Shown: positions 1 to 13,327 of the stretch, piece by piece | How positions within the stretch are numbered: position 1 is the first letter of the stretch | Layout of the letters: each line of letters starts with the position of its first letter | From: Paramarasmius palmivorus | Lineage: Eukaryota; Basidiomycota; Agaricomycetes; Agaricales; Marasmiaceae | Reading direction: 5' to 3' | Length of the DNA stretch: 64,000 bases | NCBI GenBank assembly: GCA_037176845.1 | Contig: JAYKXP010000025.1 | Coordinates: forward strand, 186,001 to 250,000 | The notes under the pieces: model-generated | What the model saw: only the letters and a program-made list of their open reading frames with translations | Databases searched by the model: none | Told to the model about the DNA's origin: nothing | Program-made: the position numbers and the translations under genes

Positions 1-101
1 AGGAGCAGGCCTCCCTTGAGAGTGACCTATGTGAGGCAAAGGACTCCGAGTCAAGCTACTATGAAATTGAGCTGGTGACGGAGTGTGAGGAGGAAAATTG
101 A
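1..101 (+). CDS. 3' end of an unrecognised gene, cut by the window edge
   Basis: Reading from base 3, an open frame runs to a TGA at 99-101. The 32 visible residues are acidic and end in LVTECEEEN. No motif is recognisable, so no function is given. The run of Glu, Asp and Ser could be a disordered tail. It lies about 200 bases upstream of the next plus-strand gene and could belong to the same mobile locus, but that is inference. Confidence 0.35.
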   Translation, partial: EQASLESDLCEAKDSESSYYEIELVTECEEEN

Positions 102-307
102 AGCTGTGAGGCAATGGCGAATTAACAGGAAAAGAATAGTGTTCTCCTCCCCCTGATCCAGAATTATGGTGTGGAGGGGGAGAATATCTGCGAGGAAAGT
201 CGTCGTCAAAGTTGCTCATGGGTGTGGAAAGAAAGGAAATTTTTCTCCCCCAAAATCAAACCGATCGCGGCCCAAAAATTTCAAACGCCACGTTTCTTGT
301 TCCCTCC

Positions 308-1183
308 ATGTCCTCCTCTCCTTCTGACTCGCAGGACCCGACGTATTCTCCAAGCCAGCGTCTTTCACCCTTTCCGAGTCCGTTCGCCAAAAGAAGACAT
401 TCCTGTATTGAGCATGGCATCAAGCAAGAACTTGAAAGCCCTCCTCGTCACTCTGTGAATGAAGCGTATAAGCGGCTCAAACAGTCAGTCCTCCCCATGA
501 ATCTGTCAGTCCAATCTCACCGATATTTCAGGATAGACGAGTCCCGTATGTTGCATGACTGTGGATCTCAGGAGTGGCTGGAGTTTTACCTCGGCCAATA
601 CGGAATCGGCGTACCAGAAAATGCTCCAGCTGCCGGAGACTCTGATCACGAAGAAGAGTGCGAGAGTCAAGTTCCCGAAGAAGACCTCTTCTCTTCCGTA
701 CGGTATGGAGTCAATCTCAGTCCGCAAAGGTTGTCCAAGAATGGTATCGGTGAGGTGCATGTTATCTTGATCGTGTTTCTGAACACTCACCTTCCCCTCA
801 CAGCGTCTTATTCGCAGAAGGTGATTACGGAGCTGAAAGAGCAGCTGGAAAACACCCAAAGTGCCCATCGCAAGCTCGCTGTTCGGTCCGAACGCCTTGA
901 AGTCGCTCTTAAAGCGATTGATCCTGCCATTGCAGCAAAGGTCAACGAAGTCCAGAACATCGAGAAACAAAGGGATCATTTTCAGCAGGAGCTCAAAACC
1001 ACCAAAGAGCAGCTTGCAACTTGGAAAAGGGTTGCTGGAAACCTGTCGGAGAACGTTGATCAGTTGAAGGAAGAGCTTTCAGTGTACAAACAATTATTTA
1101 CGTACCTGGGAGATTCCCTGTCCAAAAACAACCCACGACACCTTGTAGAGGTGCTTGCCAACGCCGCTAAAGGTAGACAGTGA
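308..1183 (+). CDS. Hypothetical coiled-coil protein
   Basis: Two exons (308-743 and 804-1183) joined by a 60-base intron with GTATCG and CACAG ends give 271 residues. The frame also stays open through the intron, so retention would not break it. The start at 308 is the ATG that begins MSSSPSDSQ; a non-conserved upstream ATG exists at 218. The N-terminus is Ser/Pro-rich and probably disordered. An acidic patch follows near residue 110-130. The C-terminal 120 residues are heptad-rich (KVITELKEQLENTQ, KEQLATWKR, VDQLKEELSVYK) and should form a coiled coil. I do not recognise the family. It lies on the side of the TET/JBP and transposase genes and might be an accessory gene of that element. Confidence 0.5.
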   Translation: MSSSPSDSQDPTYSPSQRLSPFPSPFAKRRHSCIEHGIKQELESPPRHSVNEAYKRLKQSVLPMNLSVQSHRYFRIDESRMLHDCGSQEWLEFYLGQYGIGVPENAPAAGDSDHEEECESQVPEEDLFSSVRYGVNLSPQRLSKNGIGEVHVILIVFLNTHLPLTASYSQKVITELKEQLENTQSAHRKLAVRSERLEVALKAIDPAIAAKVNEVQNIEKQRDHFQQELKTTKEQLATWKRVAGNLSENVDQLKEELSVYKQLFTYLGDSLSKNNPRHLVEVLANAAKGRQ

Positions 1184-1422
1184 TTCCATGTACCGTCCAA
1201 AATGTAGAGTCCGACGATGAATGCGAGAAGAGTTGCAAAATTCCCCACACTGCATGATATTCCTTTCGCGAAGCGCCGGCGTCAAACCTTGGCTCCAAAC
1301 CATCACCATCTCAGATCTCAGCAGACGTCCGAGCTGCGGTCATATAAATCGGCACACTGGCCAGCAGGTTAGTGTTTCTGCTCGTTGTTAATGCATTGAC
1401 TTGACCCGGTATCTCCAGGTTC

Positions 1423-2070
1423 ATGGGGAACACAGGTGTATCAGCGAATAATATATCTTTGGGCACAGGAATTGGCCGTCAGGGAGTGGTTGAAAAGAGG
1501 CTACGCGAGCTGGGTTTAGACGGAGCGTGGGCGCATGGATGGACGGAAATTTGGTCTGAGGGTAGTCTGCAGGATGGAAAAGCGTTGGACCCTTCAATTC
1601 GTACGTTCTCGCCAACTTCGTCTGATAAAACACTGAAGCATTCCCAAGCGGATCTCTGTGACGAGAACCACTGGCTCCTGCTTCGAAAATTGAACGTTCA
1701 TGCTGAACGACTCTTCGTGGCTTTTGAGCTGGTCTCCGCTAAGCTACTTCGACGACAAGAAGAATGCGATCAATTGCGAGTCACCAAGAGTGAATTGGTA
1801 GCATCGAAGGAGATGCATCGTCTCCTACACGAATTGCGGACTACTCTGCCAGATTCATCATCCGCCGTGCTTTCTCATTTGTATGACTGTCCAATAGGCC
1901 AGCATGGATTGCGCTACCGTGATTGGTGTCCGCGAGGAAGGCGCCTGCCCTTGTTTGACAATGAGGCACAAGCAGCTCTGGCCATCTATGAAGTTGTTGA
2001 TGAGTTGGCATGTATCAGTTCTTATTCCACTATTGTTGGTCACCTCAAGGCGTTTCCGAGGAATGTATAA
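1423..2070 (+). CDS. Hypothetical protein, 215 aa
   Basis: A single open frame from an ATG at 1423 to a stop at 2070. The middle (residues about 85-135) is helical and charged, and the last third is mixed. No domain is recognised. A CCAG directly before the start (near 1417) could be a splice acceptor, so this may be a 3' exon of a longer gene, possibly joined to the coiled-coil gene upstream. It ends only 6 bases from the stop codon of the convergent dioxygenase gene, which leaves no room for separate 3' untranslated regions; overlapping transcripts are likely. Confidence 0.4.
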   Translation: MGNTGVSANNISLGTGIGRQGVVEKRLRELGLDGAWAHGWTEIWSEGSLQDGKALDPSIRTFSPTSSDKTLKHSQADLCDENHWLLLRKLNVHAERLFVAFELVSAKLLRRQEECDQLRVTKSELVASKEMHRLLHELRTTLPDSSSAVLSHLYDCPIGQHGLRYRDWCPRGRRLPLFDNEAQAALAIYEVVDELACISSYSTIVGHLKAFPRNV

Positions 2071-2076
2071 ATGGTT

Positions 2077-3629
2077 TTACTCTACATGTACAAGAATTTC
2101 ATCTACTTTGGAATATAATTTCAATCTCTCCGCCACCACCGTGTCTTTGCGATCTTGGATGGTCTGCCATTCAACAAAGTCAGACTCTTTGATGGCTCTC
2201 TCTGTTCGGAAACCGTTTTCAACCCAGCGAAAAATTGCACCTGCAGTATATTGTGTAAAGGAGGTTCGTGTATCATCTGAGATGTATCTTTGTAAGTAGG
2301 AATAAAACGTTGTGACTACGGTACTCACCGGGGTGAATGGCAGTGTTGAAGTGTGTGATGCATGCAGAGGGTATGGCTGCAGTGGCAGCATGAGGGAAGT
2401 CAATTACAAGCTTGAACTCCTTCAAAACAAGGTGTCCACTTCGTTTAGCATCAAAGCGACCCATGGCGGTGATCACACACAAGCCAAAGGGCCAGTTCAT
2501 GTGATCTCGGTGTTGAATAGTTCGCACTTGACCGCCGAAGTTGAAAGCAGCGGCTGTGAAGATGCTACGGGGAAAGTTGCGAGAGAGGCCTTCGAGCTTC
2601 TTGTACATCTTCTCGACAGTATCGCGATAGGTTGCATGGAGACGCGGGGCCCACAGTTTGACAACACCTTGCCAGGGATTAGTACAAGCCTAGTTACAGT
2701 AGGAATCGCATACTTACTGTTGTGATAGCCATTGAGTCGCTGGAACCCTGGCAGCGATAGTAGACGCGTAAGAACGGCGTCGATCTCCTCACCGTTCGAT
2801 AGCTGAACGGGCACTGGGCTTCCCATCCCCATCGTCACGCCCCTGTTAAATGCATGGAACCATCCTCTCTTGTGAACCTCATCCATGTCTTCCTCCCATT
2901 TCCTTTCCCTTGATACGCTCATCATTGCATCAAATAAACCTAAAATGTCGCGAGTGAAGTCATCGCGATCAGGTCGGCCAGCGAGGATGGTGATTATGCG
3001 ACCTTTGCAATCGACAATGAGAAGAGGGTGTCTGGACAAGAAAAACGGTGAGAGAAGGACAACATCGCGGCGCTGAACACGTACATTCCATCCCAGGGAA
3101 TGTGGAAATAACCTAGCCCTATCAACTCCTGTAGGGTATACTCCTTTTCCTTCTCAGCCTTCGTCCCATACGTCTTCTGTGTTCCCCGCTTGCCGGTATG
3201 CGCCCCTTTTGCGGCGTCAAAGTTTGCAGCATCGATATCTGCAAGGTCGATTGTTTTGGCGGTCTTGATGGCCTTCTCCAACGTTCGCTGACTCGGAATG
3301 TAATTGTCTTCCTGGCTAGCATCTTCCGCTTTGCGCTTTAGATGGCGTTTCCAGTGACGGTGGGAGAGGTGTTGGTGACCAGGCATTGCCCGTGTTTCCA
3401 AAGGTAACGTCGTCGGAGGTGTGGCTTCAGTTACAGTGTGGGTCGATGTGCCGAGATCTTCTGCAATGGAGGTCTCTGATTCTTCCTGTTCACGTTCAGC
3501 ACGGTCAACAAGGCTGTCGTAGTCGACTGATTCCGGTAGGATGAAGACGTCGATAGGTCGAGGGTCTGGGGTGGCTGTGGCAGTTGTAGAGCATCGAGGT
3601 GGATCGTTCTTCGGCACATTATGCACCAT
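2077..3629 (-). CDS. TET/JBP-type 2-oxoglutarate/Fe(II)-dependent dioxygenase
   Basis: Four exons (3629-3085, 3031-2718, 2667-2329, 2276-2077) joined by GT-AG introns of about 50 bases give an uninterrupted 465-residue protein; the exon sum is divisible by three. The N-terminal 180 residues are polar and Lys/Arg-rich, then comes a segment with WDGIHPLLIVDCKGR and LAGRPD, which in this fungal family precedes the catalytic fold. The double-stranded beta-helix carries HRDHMNWPFG (iron-binding HxD), SACITHFN (distal His) and TRTSFTQYTAG followed by FRWVENGFRTE (the Arg expected to bind 2-oxoglutarate). TET/JBP enzymes oxidise 5-methylcytosine or thymine in DNA. All key residues I can place are present, so activity is plausible. 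In mushrooms such genes are expanded and often transposon-linked; here a transposase-like gene lies directly upstream on the same strand. Confidence 0.8.
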
Positions 3630-3821
3630 CTACGGGAGAATTGAGAAGGTTTTCAATAGACAAAGAGAGTAACACGCACCGAGCGAAGAAAATACCGCGT
3701 TTGCTTGAACATCGTGGGCTTGTGTCGCTAAAACGTTATGGTGAGCCAGTTATTCCATGCAGAAAGAAATCGCGAGCGGTGAACGCGTATGACCGTGCGT
3801 TATACCTTGTTCCCACCTCAT

Positions 3822-3877
3822 CTTAAAGCCTGGACTAGCCCCCATAGGGTCGGAGGCCGTCTCCAGGCCGCTTTAAG
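3822..3877. repeat. Interrupted inverted repeat
   Basis: CTTAAAGCCTGGA at 3822-3834 pairs with TCCAGG (3862-3867) plus CTTTAAG (3871-3877), with a 3-base bulge and a GC-rich loop of about 27 bases. It lies about 195 bases upstream of the dioxygenase start. Role unknown; it could be a regulatory dyad or an internal remnant of an element end. Confidence 0.5.
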
Positions 3878-4036
3878 GGCAGGTACAAGCTATAGCGCAA
3901 GGTCATACGAACGCTCGTGAGAATGGAACAAACTTACCGGTGCTCATCAAGGTCTGCGGTGGGAGTGTGGAAGAAACGAGCAAAGGGTTTAAATAATCCT
4001 GAGCTCGCGGCCACAATCAACAAACCCACGCCCGCG

Positions 4037-4050
4037 GCGCGTATACGCGC
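4037..4050. repeat. 14-base GC-rich perfect palindrome
   Basis: GCGCGTATACGCGC is its own reverse complement. It lies in the promoter-side spacer of the dioxygenase gene and could be a dimeric factor binding site. Chance occurrence is possible. Confidence 0.35.
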
Positions 4051-4189
4051 GTTCACGTGGCCCGTGACATTGTCCTCACACGAAGTCATTCGGCTTCTCA
4101 TGCCACAGAACATTGACCTTGACCTTTACATATCTAAGCCATAACTACAATGTATATCAAACTTTAACAATGAGTCGAGGATCAAGTAG

Positions 4190-7100
4190 CTATTGGGAAT
4201 GGTGAAAGTTCGCGTTATACCCTTGATTCCCAGAGGAAGTCGATGAGTAGTAGCGCGTTGGGCCAAAACCCGGCCTATTGAAGGTGTATTGAGCATTCGC
4301 CGGCAGACCAATGATCTGTCGATCTTGTACCATTGCATTCGAACGCGGAACGGGATGTGGGGGTAGAAACCGGTGGTTGGGGAGAGGGGAAATCGCCGTA
4401 GTAGGCTGTGAATTAGGACCGGCAACGGCGCTAGTACTCGCTGGTGGTACAGCTGGAGTTTGTTGCCTTGGGGTGGCGGGCCTACTGATAGGCCTTGGAC
4501 CGGGGGTTTTGCTATGCTTCTGTAGCGAACAGTACTCTCGTTCAGCGCAATCTTGAACGATCGCATCTCGTTCGAGACTCGTGAAAACCCTTGGAGGAAT
4601 ACGAAAATGAGACAGATATCGAGAATTTCGCATTTGAGCTATATTGAGGATCCGTTGAGATGGATTCAACGCGTGCTCGATCCGCGGAAGCACATGCGAA
4701 GTTACTTCGCGCTCTTGATAAATCATCTGCGTGCCAGTAAGCCCACAGCCGTTGGAAATACAGTCATGAGGGGCATTGACCGTTCCGCGTATATCCTATT
4801 TTCCCCGAAGACTTTGAGCTATGGGCGATGCATCTTGAATAGGTACTTACCCGTATGTCAATCATAAGACGTCGTTGTGTATAAGCAAGCGCCGGCATGT
4901 TATAATTCGAGTTGATCGTTCGATGGTCGGCGACCTCAACCAATATCCAGTCAGGGGTTGCCTTTCCTACTTCTCCTATGCTGATATTCTCTACGCGTCG
5001 TACTATTTCCTCAACACGCCCCACAAAGTAACCTCCTACGCCTGACTCCCGTTTTGAATCGCGCACTATGACGTGAGAGCCTGCCTTACATGGGTCACCG
5101 TTTAATAGAATTGCCGTCTTCATGTCTTGATATTTTGCATCGGAATGTTGTTGTTGGGGAAAGTGTCGAAACGTCTGCGTCTGCTGGAATGGCAATGGCG
5201 GCTTCTTGGACTGAATACAGGTTCCTGTTGCGAGTAGCCTTTAGTTCTCCCCCTCTGGCAGAGATAGTAAAGCACTTACCTTTTTTCCAGTCGTCCCCGG
5301 CACCCGATGGAATTCCAAGATAATCACGAACCGTATTGTCTGTGCTGTTGATGAGTTTCCTTGGTCCAGGGCCAATCCACCGACGGTCTGAACGTATTTG
5401 GCCATCGATATCCCTCTCCTTGAACATTCCTTCACTGAGTAGGTGCCGGATTCGATTTCCTTGAGCAAATGCCAACGCTATATCTCGGGAAGGTGCTTGA
5501 CGATTGGAATGAACACTTTTGGCCCGAATAACTGCATTGAAGGATTCAAAGGCCTCGGTGGCGAAAAGAATCGCTGGACCGAATCGACGAATGTGATCGG
5601 GGAGATGTAAGAGAATATGGAATTTGGGTTTGTTGAACCACCGACCGGTCCACTTTGCTGTTTGCAGAAGGAAAGCATCGATCTCCTTTTTGAGAGAGGC
5701 CTGGTGAACAGTGAGTGAATAAATCCAAAATATAGAGCCTGTGAAACATACACAATACTGGTCGATGTCTTCAATGACTGGCTGCCAGATCATAGGTATC
5801 AACCGTGAGAGAGACAGCCACGTTTGATAGGGCTCATCAGGAATTAGACCATGAAGAACGAAAGGGGCTACCTGCGCTATCACTCGAAAATCGCGACCAA
5901 CCAAAGAGCCGGCATACTGTACTAGCGTATGACCATTTAGCGGGGAGATACCGAGTCCGGAAACGTCAAAAGATGACAGTCGATGTTTGAGTGTTTCAAG
6001 CTGAGCATCCTTTTTCTTCAACTGCACACTGACAACATCTCGCCACATGTACTTCACAAATCCAAGAAGTACGACGTGAAGCACCTCGACTGGAGTATCC
6101 CGGTGGGGGTCTAACTCTAGCAGAGAGTTAGCAAATGACTACCACCCTCGAATAGATCTGGACATATAGAATTCACCTTTGATACGCCATACAGGGCTTG
6201 TGACATCATCAGGAAAGTGTTCAATGGTTGAACGTATAGCTTCATCGCGTCGGTCATTGCGTAGCTTCTTGGCGACTTTGAATATCTTATCCACATAGTG
6301 AACAAGAAACCCATCTTTGAGACCGGTTGCGGTCGTTTCCTTTTCGAAAGTATTAGCCGCAGCACCATGCACCACAGAGTCGAACATTTGCTTCAGCTTG
6401 TGGCGTGATTCGTACTTGTTCCGCAATTCGCCAATCTGAGGAAAAGCGGCTCTGTGAGCAGCCTGAGTAGCACAAGAATTTGCCTGATCTTACCTTGATG
6501 AAATCTGCGAAACGCCTTCTGATTTGATCCAAAGTTTCAAGGGGCTTCTTTTTCTTGCCAGATTTGGACGGTTGGCCATCATCGTCGTTGGTTTCGTCGT
6601 CGTCTCCCACGGCAGGAGTGGCAGGACGTGAGCCAGGAGCACCAGGACCGTCAAATGCAGGCGTGTCCAGGCTATCCTTCCCTTTTACTTTGCAGATTCG
6701 ACAGAAGAATTTGCCGCGAAGTCCTATGTGTGCAGCAAACTCAGACTGCATGGGGTTGTCACCTAGGAGGGCTAGAACCCAAGGAATGACAATGACATCT
6801 TCACCGAAAACACAATCCCAAGCTTCAATACCCTCCTGTTGTGCTTTTCTGTGTGTTGATTAGGACATTGCTTGGTTGCACAAGATTTCGTGGGACTTAC
6901 TCGATCTGCTCTGCTACGCCATCCAGCATTTCAAGTGGACCGGCAATATTGGATGTGCAGAGAAAGTGAACGTTATATTCCTTCTGGCTTTCTGAACGGT
7001 TGAGCCCAGCTAATGTGAATAAAAAGCTGTTGTGTTTGTTCCATTTCTTTGAAACATTACCGGAAGTGTCGTCGCAGTAAAGCCATATTGGCAGCGATAA

Positions 7101-8689
7101 CACTCGCTTCCCTTTAGCTCGCTCACGCCATGGATTGCCCAGTGTCCTGTGATTCCAAGGGCTCAGGACAGCAGGATTATGCGGATTCAGTACCCCTAGA
7201 ACAATGCACACAATTAGCCAACTGTCGAGAATAATCATTTGTGTCCTTACCAAGAATAACCCGAGGATCTGGAACATGGTCTCGTTTGTGTGCATCGCAA
7301 AAGTCAACGAAATTCATGAGAAACTGGTCCTGGTGCACTTCGATGATCTCTGGAAGGACAATCCAACCGCCAGAGACGGCTTGAAGCGTATAGCATCGAG
7401 CAAAAATCTCGTCACCACGCGTAAACCATCTTATGGGAACACAATAATCAGCTTTGGCATGGTTCCATAACACGCTCGGCTCGAAAATATAAAAGTCCTT
7501 GCCGCGTAATCGAACCATCGGCGCAGCCAGATCATCTGGAATTTCTTCCGCCCAGCGAAGACCGTGTCGAGCTTCAGAGACATGGGTACCCGCATCCTCG
7601 GGGAGATGCGACAAGTGGGGCCGAACTCTGGGATTGGCCATTTCCTAGTAGCATATCAACAATGTAGGGAAGAATGAAAGAGACCGAATAGGTATTACCT
7701 GTGAGAATATTTGAGCAAAGTTGTTCTGATAATAGACATTGCCGAAAGGACTGATTTTTTTGAGAGTCTCAATGCCTGTCCACCGTTGAAGCTTCTCATT
7801 GAGTGTCTTCATCTGGTACACAGATGGGACTTCATGAACACCATTTACAGTGAGAAGCCAGAGAAAGAGGTCTAGCTGCCTCTGAGAGAAGACCGAACGT
7901 GGAAGGTGCATTAAAATGTCGAGGGTACAGGACTAGCGGGATCGGGTTAGACGGTCACGTATATTGGATTTGAAGGACTCACAAGGCGATCTGGCCATGG
8001 ATACCATTCGTTGTCTGTTGGCGCGTCCTGATTCATGCGCTGACGCTTTCTGCTATGCCCTTCATCATGGGGCTCCGAGTCTGCAACTGAGGTATTGGTA
8101 CTACACCAGCTAGTTTGAATCATATGGAAAGCAAACCTGAATCCTCTGAGTCGCTCAATACTCCTTGTTCGATCTCGTCATGTATACCTGCCTGACCGCC
8201 ATCGTCTGAACAGTCTGACTCGGACTCGGAATCAGAACTGCTTTCATCAGATTCAGGTGAAGGAGGCCGAGCCATGTTAATCAAGGTCTGGGAAAGGTCG
8301 GCGATTCCTTGGGCTACAGGCGCAGGGAGGTCATGGGGAAGAGACGCGTCTTGGTCAAGATTGAAAAGTTGCTCTTCTGCGGAGTAAGGATTGTGTGCGG
8401 GAGGTGGACTGGCGTGCCGTCGGTACATTGAGGATAACAAAGCGAGAGAACCACGATCCGCTGCCCAATCTCTCTCGGGGATCGAGAACGAACTCGAAGG
8501 TGCATTGGTATCGTGCTTAGGTGGTTGCAAGAGGTTACGAAGATGGTGTTCCCTGTCTTGTTGGGCGGTGACATTATTGCGATGCTCCTGGGTCTTCTCG
8601 TGAGGTTTACAGTGTTTAAGGAGGCGCCGTTTGCCAATAGTTTCATCGCATAGAATGCACTGGCCGTATGTGGTCCCACCAACTACCAT
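4190..8689 (-). CDS. Large transposase-like protein, multi-exon (KDZ- or CACTA-like; family uncertain)
   Basis: About ten or more exons separated by short introns read in one order without an obvious internal stop, giving well over 1,100 residues. The start at 8689 (MVVGGTTYG) precedes a C-x2-C...H zinc-finger-like segment (CILCDETIG, HCKPHEK). A Ser/Asp-rich acidic stretch follows, then conserved blocks in order: NEWYPWPDRL, SPFGNVYYQNNF, a core with LYCDDTSGNVSKKWNKHN, FLCTSNIAGPLEMLDG, NPMQSEFAAHIGL with FFCRIC (cysteine pair), HVVLLGFVKYMWRD, KPKFHILLHLPDHIRRFGP and FESFNAVIRAKSVHSNR. The C-terminus has LNIAQMRNSRYL and a Pro/Ser-rich tail ending at 4190. I know this layout from a repeated agaricomycete family. 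The acidic residues in the core fit an RNase H-fold transposase, but I cannot fix the catalytic triad. Exon 2 splices at the second of two nearby AGs, restoring VADSEPHDEG. Confidence 0.75.
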
Positions 8690-10474
8690 AACGGTCCATA
8701 CTGACAAGTTCCAAGAGTTAGTATATGTCTACATGTGCAAGGGAACCGTCATACTTTTTGGGTCAAGACCATGGTTAAGGGAACTGCGAGCTTCTGTAGT
8801 CATTGTCTTACAAAAAGGGCAAAGACTCTTAACCGAGCTGTTGGTAGAACGACGAAAAAAAATTTTGATTGTGAAATCGATAAGATGGACACTACATCAA
8901 AACTGGAAAGGGGTGATTTTATCAACGTGATGCCAACTTTGGGACTGTCATTTGACGAAATTTTTTCCCATCATCAGTCTGAGTTTTGAACCTCTGGCCG
9001 TGTAGAGATATCGTCGTATACGCCATATTGGTTCGTCGAAAACATTGGAGTGCACATCTGTCGAGAAGAACGCGCCATTATGCCTATTTTCAGGAGCGAA
9101 ACCCAGGAAACTCAATTTACTGAGTAGTAGTTGGCCTTGTTACAGCTTTGCTTGCAACTATAGAGTCGAGCCATTTGCGGAAGGTGTCAAACAGAGTTTT
9201 GACCAAATGTCATCCAGTCGCCTAATTGTTAGAATGGGGTAGCCAGCTGCTGCCACGCAGGAATCCACGTTTGGCATATTCGTCCGGTCCCCTCATTTCG
9301 ACTGGTTATTGGGAGGTAGTGCTTTGAGAGGCTTGTTTAGGAGAATAACGAGTCAATTCCGGGCATTTCCGTGAGATTGGTGACGAAGAGGGTCGATGCA
9401 TATCCCCGGCATATCCACTTTCAAGATGACGCAACGAGGTAGGGTCACTTCCGTAGTCTTGACGAACAGAGACATGACATCGTCACTGGGGCGAGCTGAT
9501 GGAGCGGAGAATATTGTCAACGGCGCTACCGAAGTGTGCGTGTAAAAGTACCAGGGACGCCAAGTTGAGAATAGAAACTAAAGCCGTACGAGAGTTATAC
9601 CCCGCCTTCGTTATCAGATTTCACCGTGGAACAGCCTCAACTCGAGGAAGTATACTACAAGTCTTGAAGTCTTCCCGAGATTCATATCACGAAGGGCCCG
9701 GACGCTCTCTGTCCGTGAACGAGTCGGTGTAGTAGTGGTGTTTCAGAAATGTGGGAAGCAGCGTATGCAAAGCCACGAAAAACTGCACACCTTCGGATCA
9801 CCCTACAATGGCATGCACAGGGAAGAGCGAATGTCATGAACCGGAACCGCCAAACTGGGCGGGCGCTGGTGGTGTCAGACTGCATTCAGTCCTCCAAATA
9901 GAATATCAAGTTTGCGCCCGTTTGCGTTCTTATCTTGAGAACTTTTGCGACACGACTTGCCAAGGGTGGTGATTGCAGCATGCGTGATGAATAGCCAGCC
10001 CAATCTATCGAGGTGGAAGCATTCAAAATGTTGACTTTGTGGACTCACTATGTGGTATTGAATGACGACTGGTGATGAGCGTTTGAATACGATGATAGGC
10101 GAATGGGTAAATTTTGGATGAGTCCAAGTACCTGGTTGCTTCTCGGCCCTTTGAGTGAATAGGAAGGACCAGTATAACCGCCCCCAAGTATTTGTTTGGA
10201 GGATGATGTCGATTAAGGCAACTCGAGATGGATTTTAGGGAATCAGCAATGCCACACACCAGATAGAGACCTTCTGTGGACTTCTGATGAAAGGAGAAAC
10301 GCAGTTGACAGACGTCAACAGCTTTCGAGCGCTTGGCCAAGAGCACGTGACATTGGCATAAAATACTGTTACAAAGACATTCCTGAGTCTGTACCGGGCA
10401 GTAGCACAGGTGATACAAGTGGAGTCATGATAGATGCATATGCCATATGCACATATAGAAGCGTAAGTAATTAG
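8690..10474. other. Long spacer without a recognisable gene
   Basis: About 1.8 kb upstream of the transposase-like gene and downstream of ornithine aminotransferase. Only short frames are present, none with a known motif or spliceable neighbours. One end of the proposed mobile element should lie here if it is intact; I could not find terminal inverted repeats by eye. Confidence 0.5.
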
Positions 10475-12816
<2,342 letters not shown>

Positions 12817-13327
12817 TTCTTTCTTTGAATTCTTTACAATAAGACGGTGCTGGTGGTTGAGGTTGAGGTGAGGAGCAATGAGGAGCAATGACGAGGGTGG
12901 GTGGTATCGATCAAATCGTAGGCACCTTATTTGCTCCGACCGAGACCTATATATCGGCCGATCTCTCTTTTCGGGTACCGTGGCCCGTCCGTTGTCAACA
13001 CTCGGGTCTGCGGATCTTCTATTTTCACGGAGCTTCGTTCAACGTTGCATGCTCCGCTAGGTTCCGCCCGTTTGAGAACTCGAAAGCCAGCCTCAACAGG
13101 CCTCAACCTGGCCAACGTTGTTAGAACTCGAACGCTTGGTCCTTCAAAGTCTTCTGGCTCTGGCTATGTCTGGGAAAGAGTTGGGAATAGTTACGTCAAG
13201 TATTCTTATCTATATTCATTTGTGCGGAAATAAGTCGAAGTGAACAGCTCGGAGAGGACATGCCAGATCCAACCAATCCGTGCGGTATCATACATATAAT
13301 ATACACAATTCAAGGATAGTGGTGGCT
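12817..13327. other. Spacer: promoter of ornithine aminotransferase and 3' side of OPT gene
   Basis: No gene seen. The OPT gene ends at 13328 and the aminotransferase starts at 12816, both on the minus strand, so this stretch carries the aminotransferase promoter. Confidence 0.6.
12948..12955 (-). promoter_or_regulatory. TATA-like box of ornithine aminotransferase
   Basis: The minus strand reads GATATATAGG here, about 130 bases before the chosen ATG. Position and sequence fit a fungal TATA element. Confidence 0.45.

Larger units (their letters stand above)
3630..4189. other. Spacer between dioxygenase and transposase genes
   Basis: No convincing gene. It contains an interrupted inverted repeat at 3822-3877 and a short GC-rich perfect palindrome at 4037-4050. 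It must hold the dioxygenase promoter and the 3' end of the transposase-like transcript. Confidence 0.5.

Noticed and set aside
171..185. Purine-rich GGAGGGGGAGAA after the first stop codon as a retrotransposon polypurine tract
   Set aside because: No LTR, no primer-binding site and no reverse transcriptase or integrase text nearby.
506..979. A 157-codon minus-strand frame opposite the coiled-coil gene
   Set aside because: It is the shadow of the plus-strand gene, which has a clean intron and coiled-coil heptads; the minus frame has no motif.
10023..10418. A 131-codon minus-strand frame near the aminotransferase 3' end
   Set aside because: No start in good context, no known motif, unusual composition; downstream of a compact gene, so likely chance.
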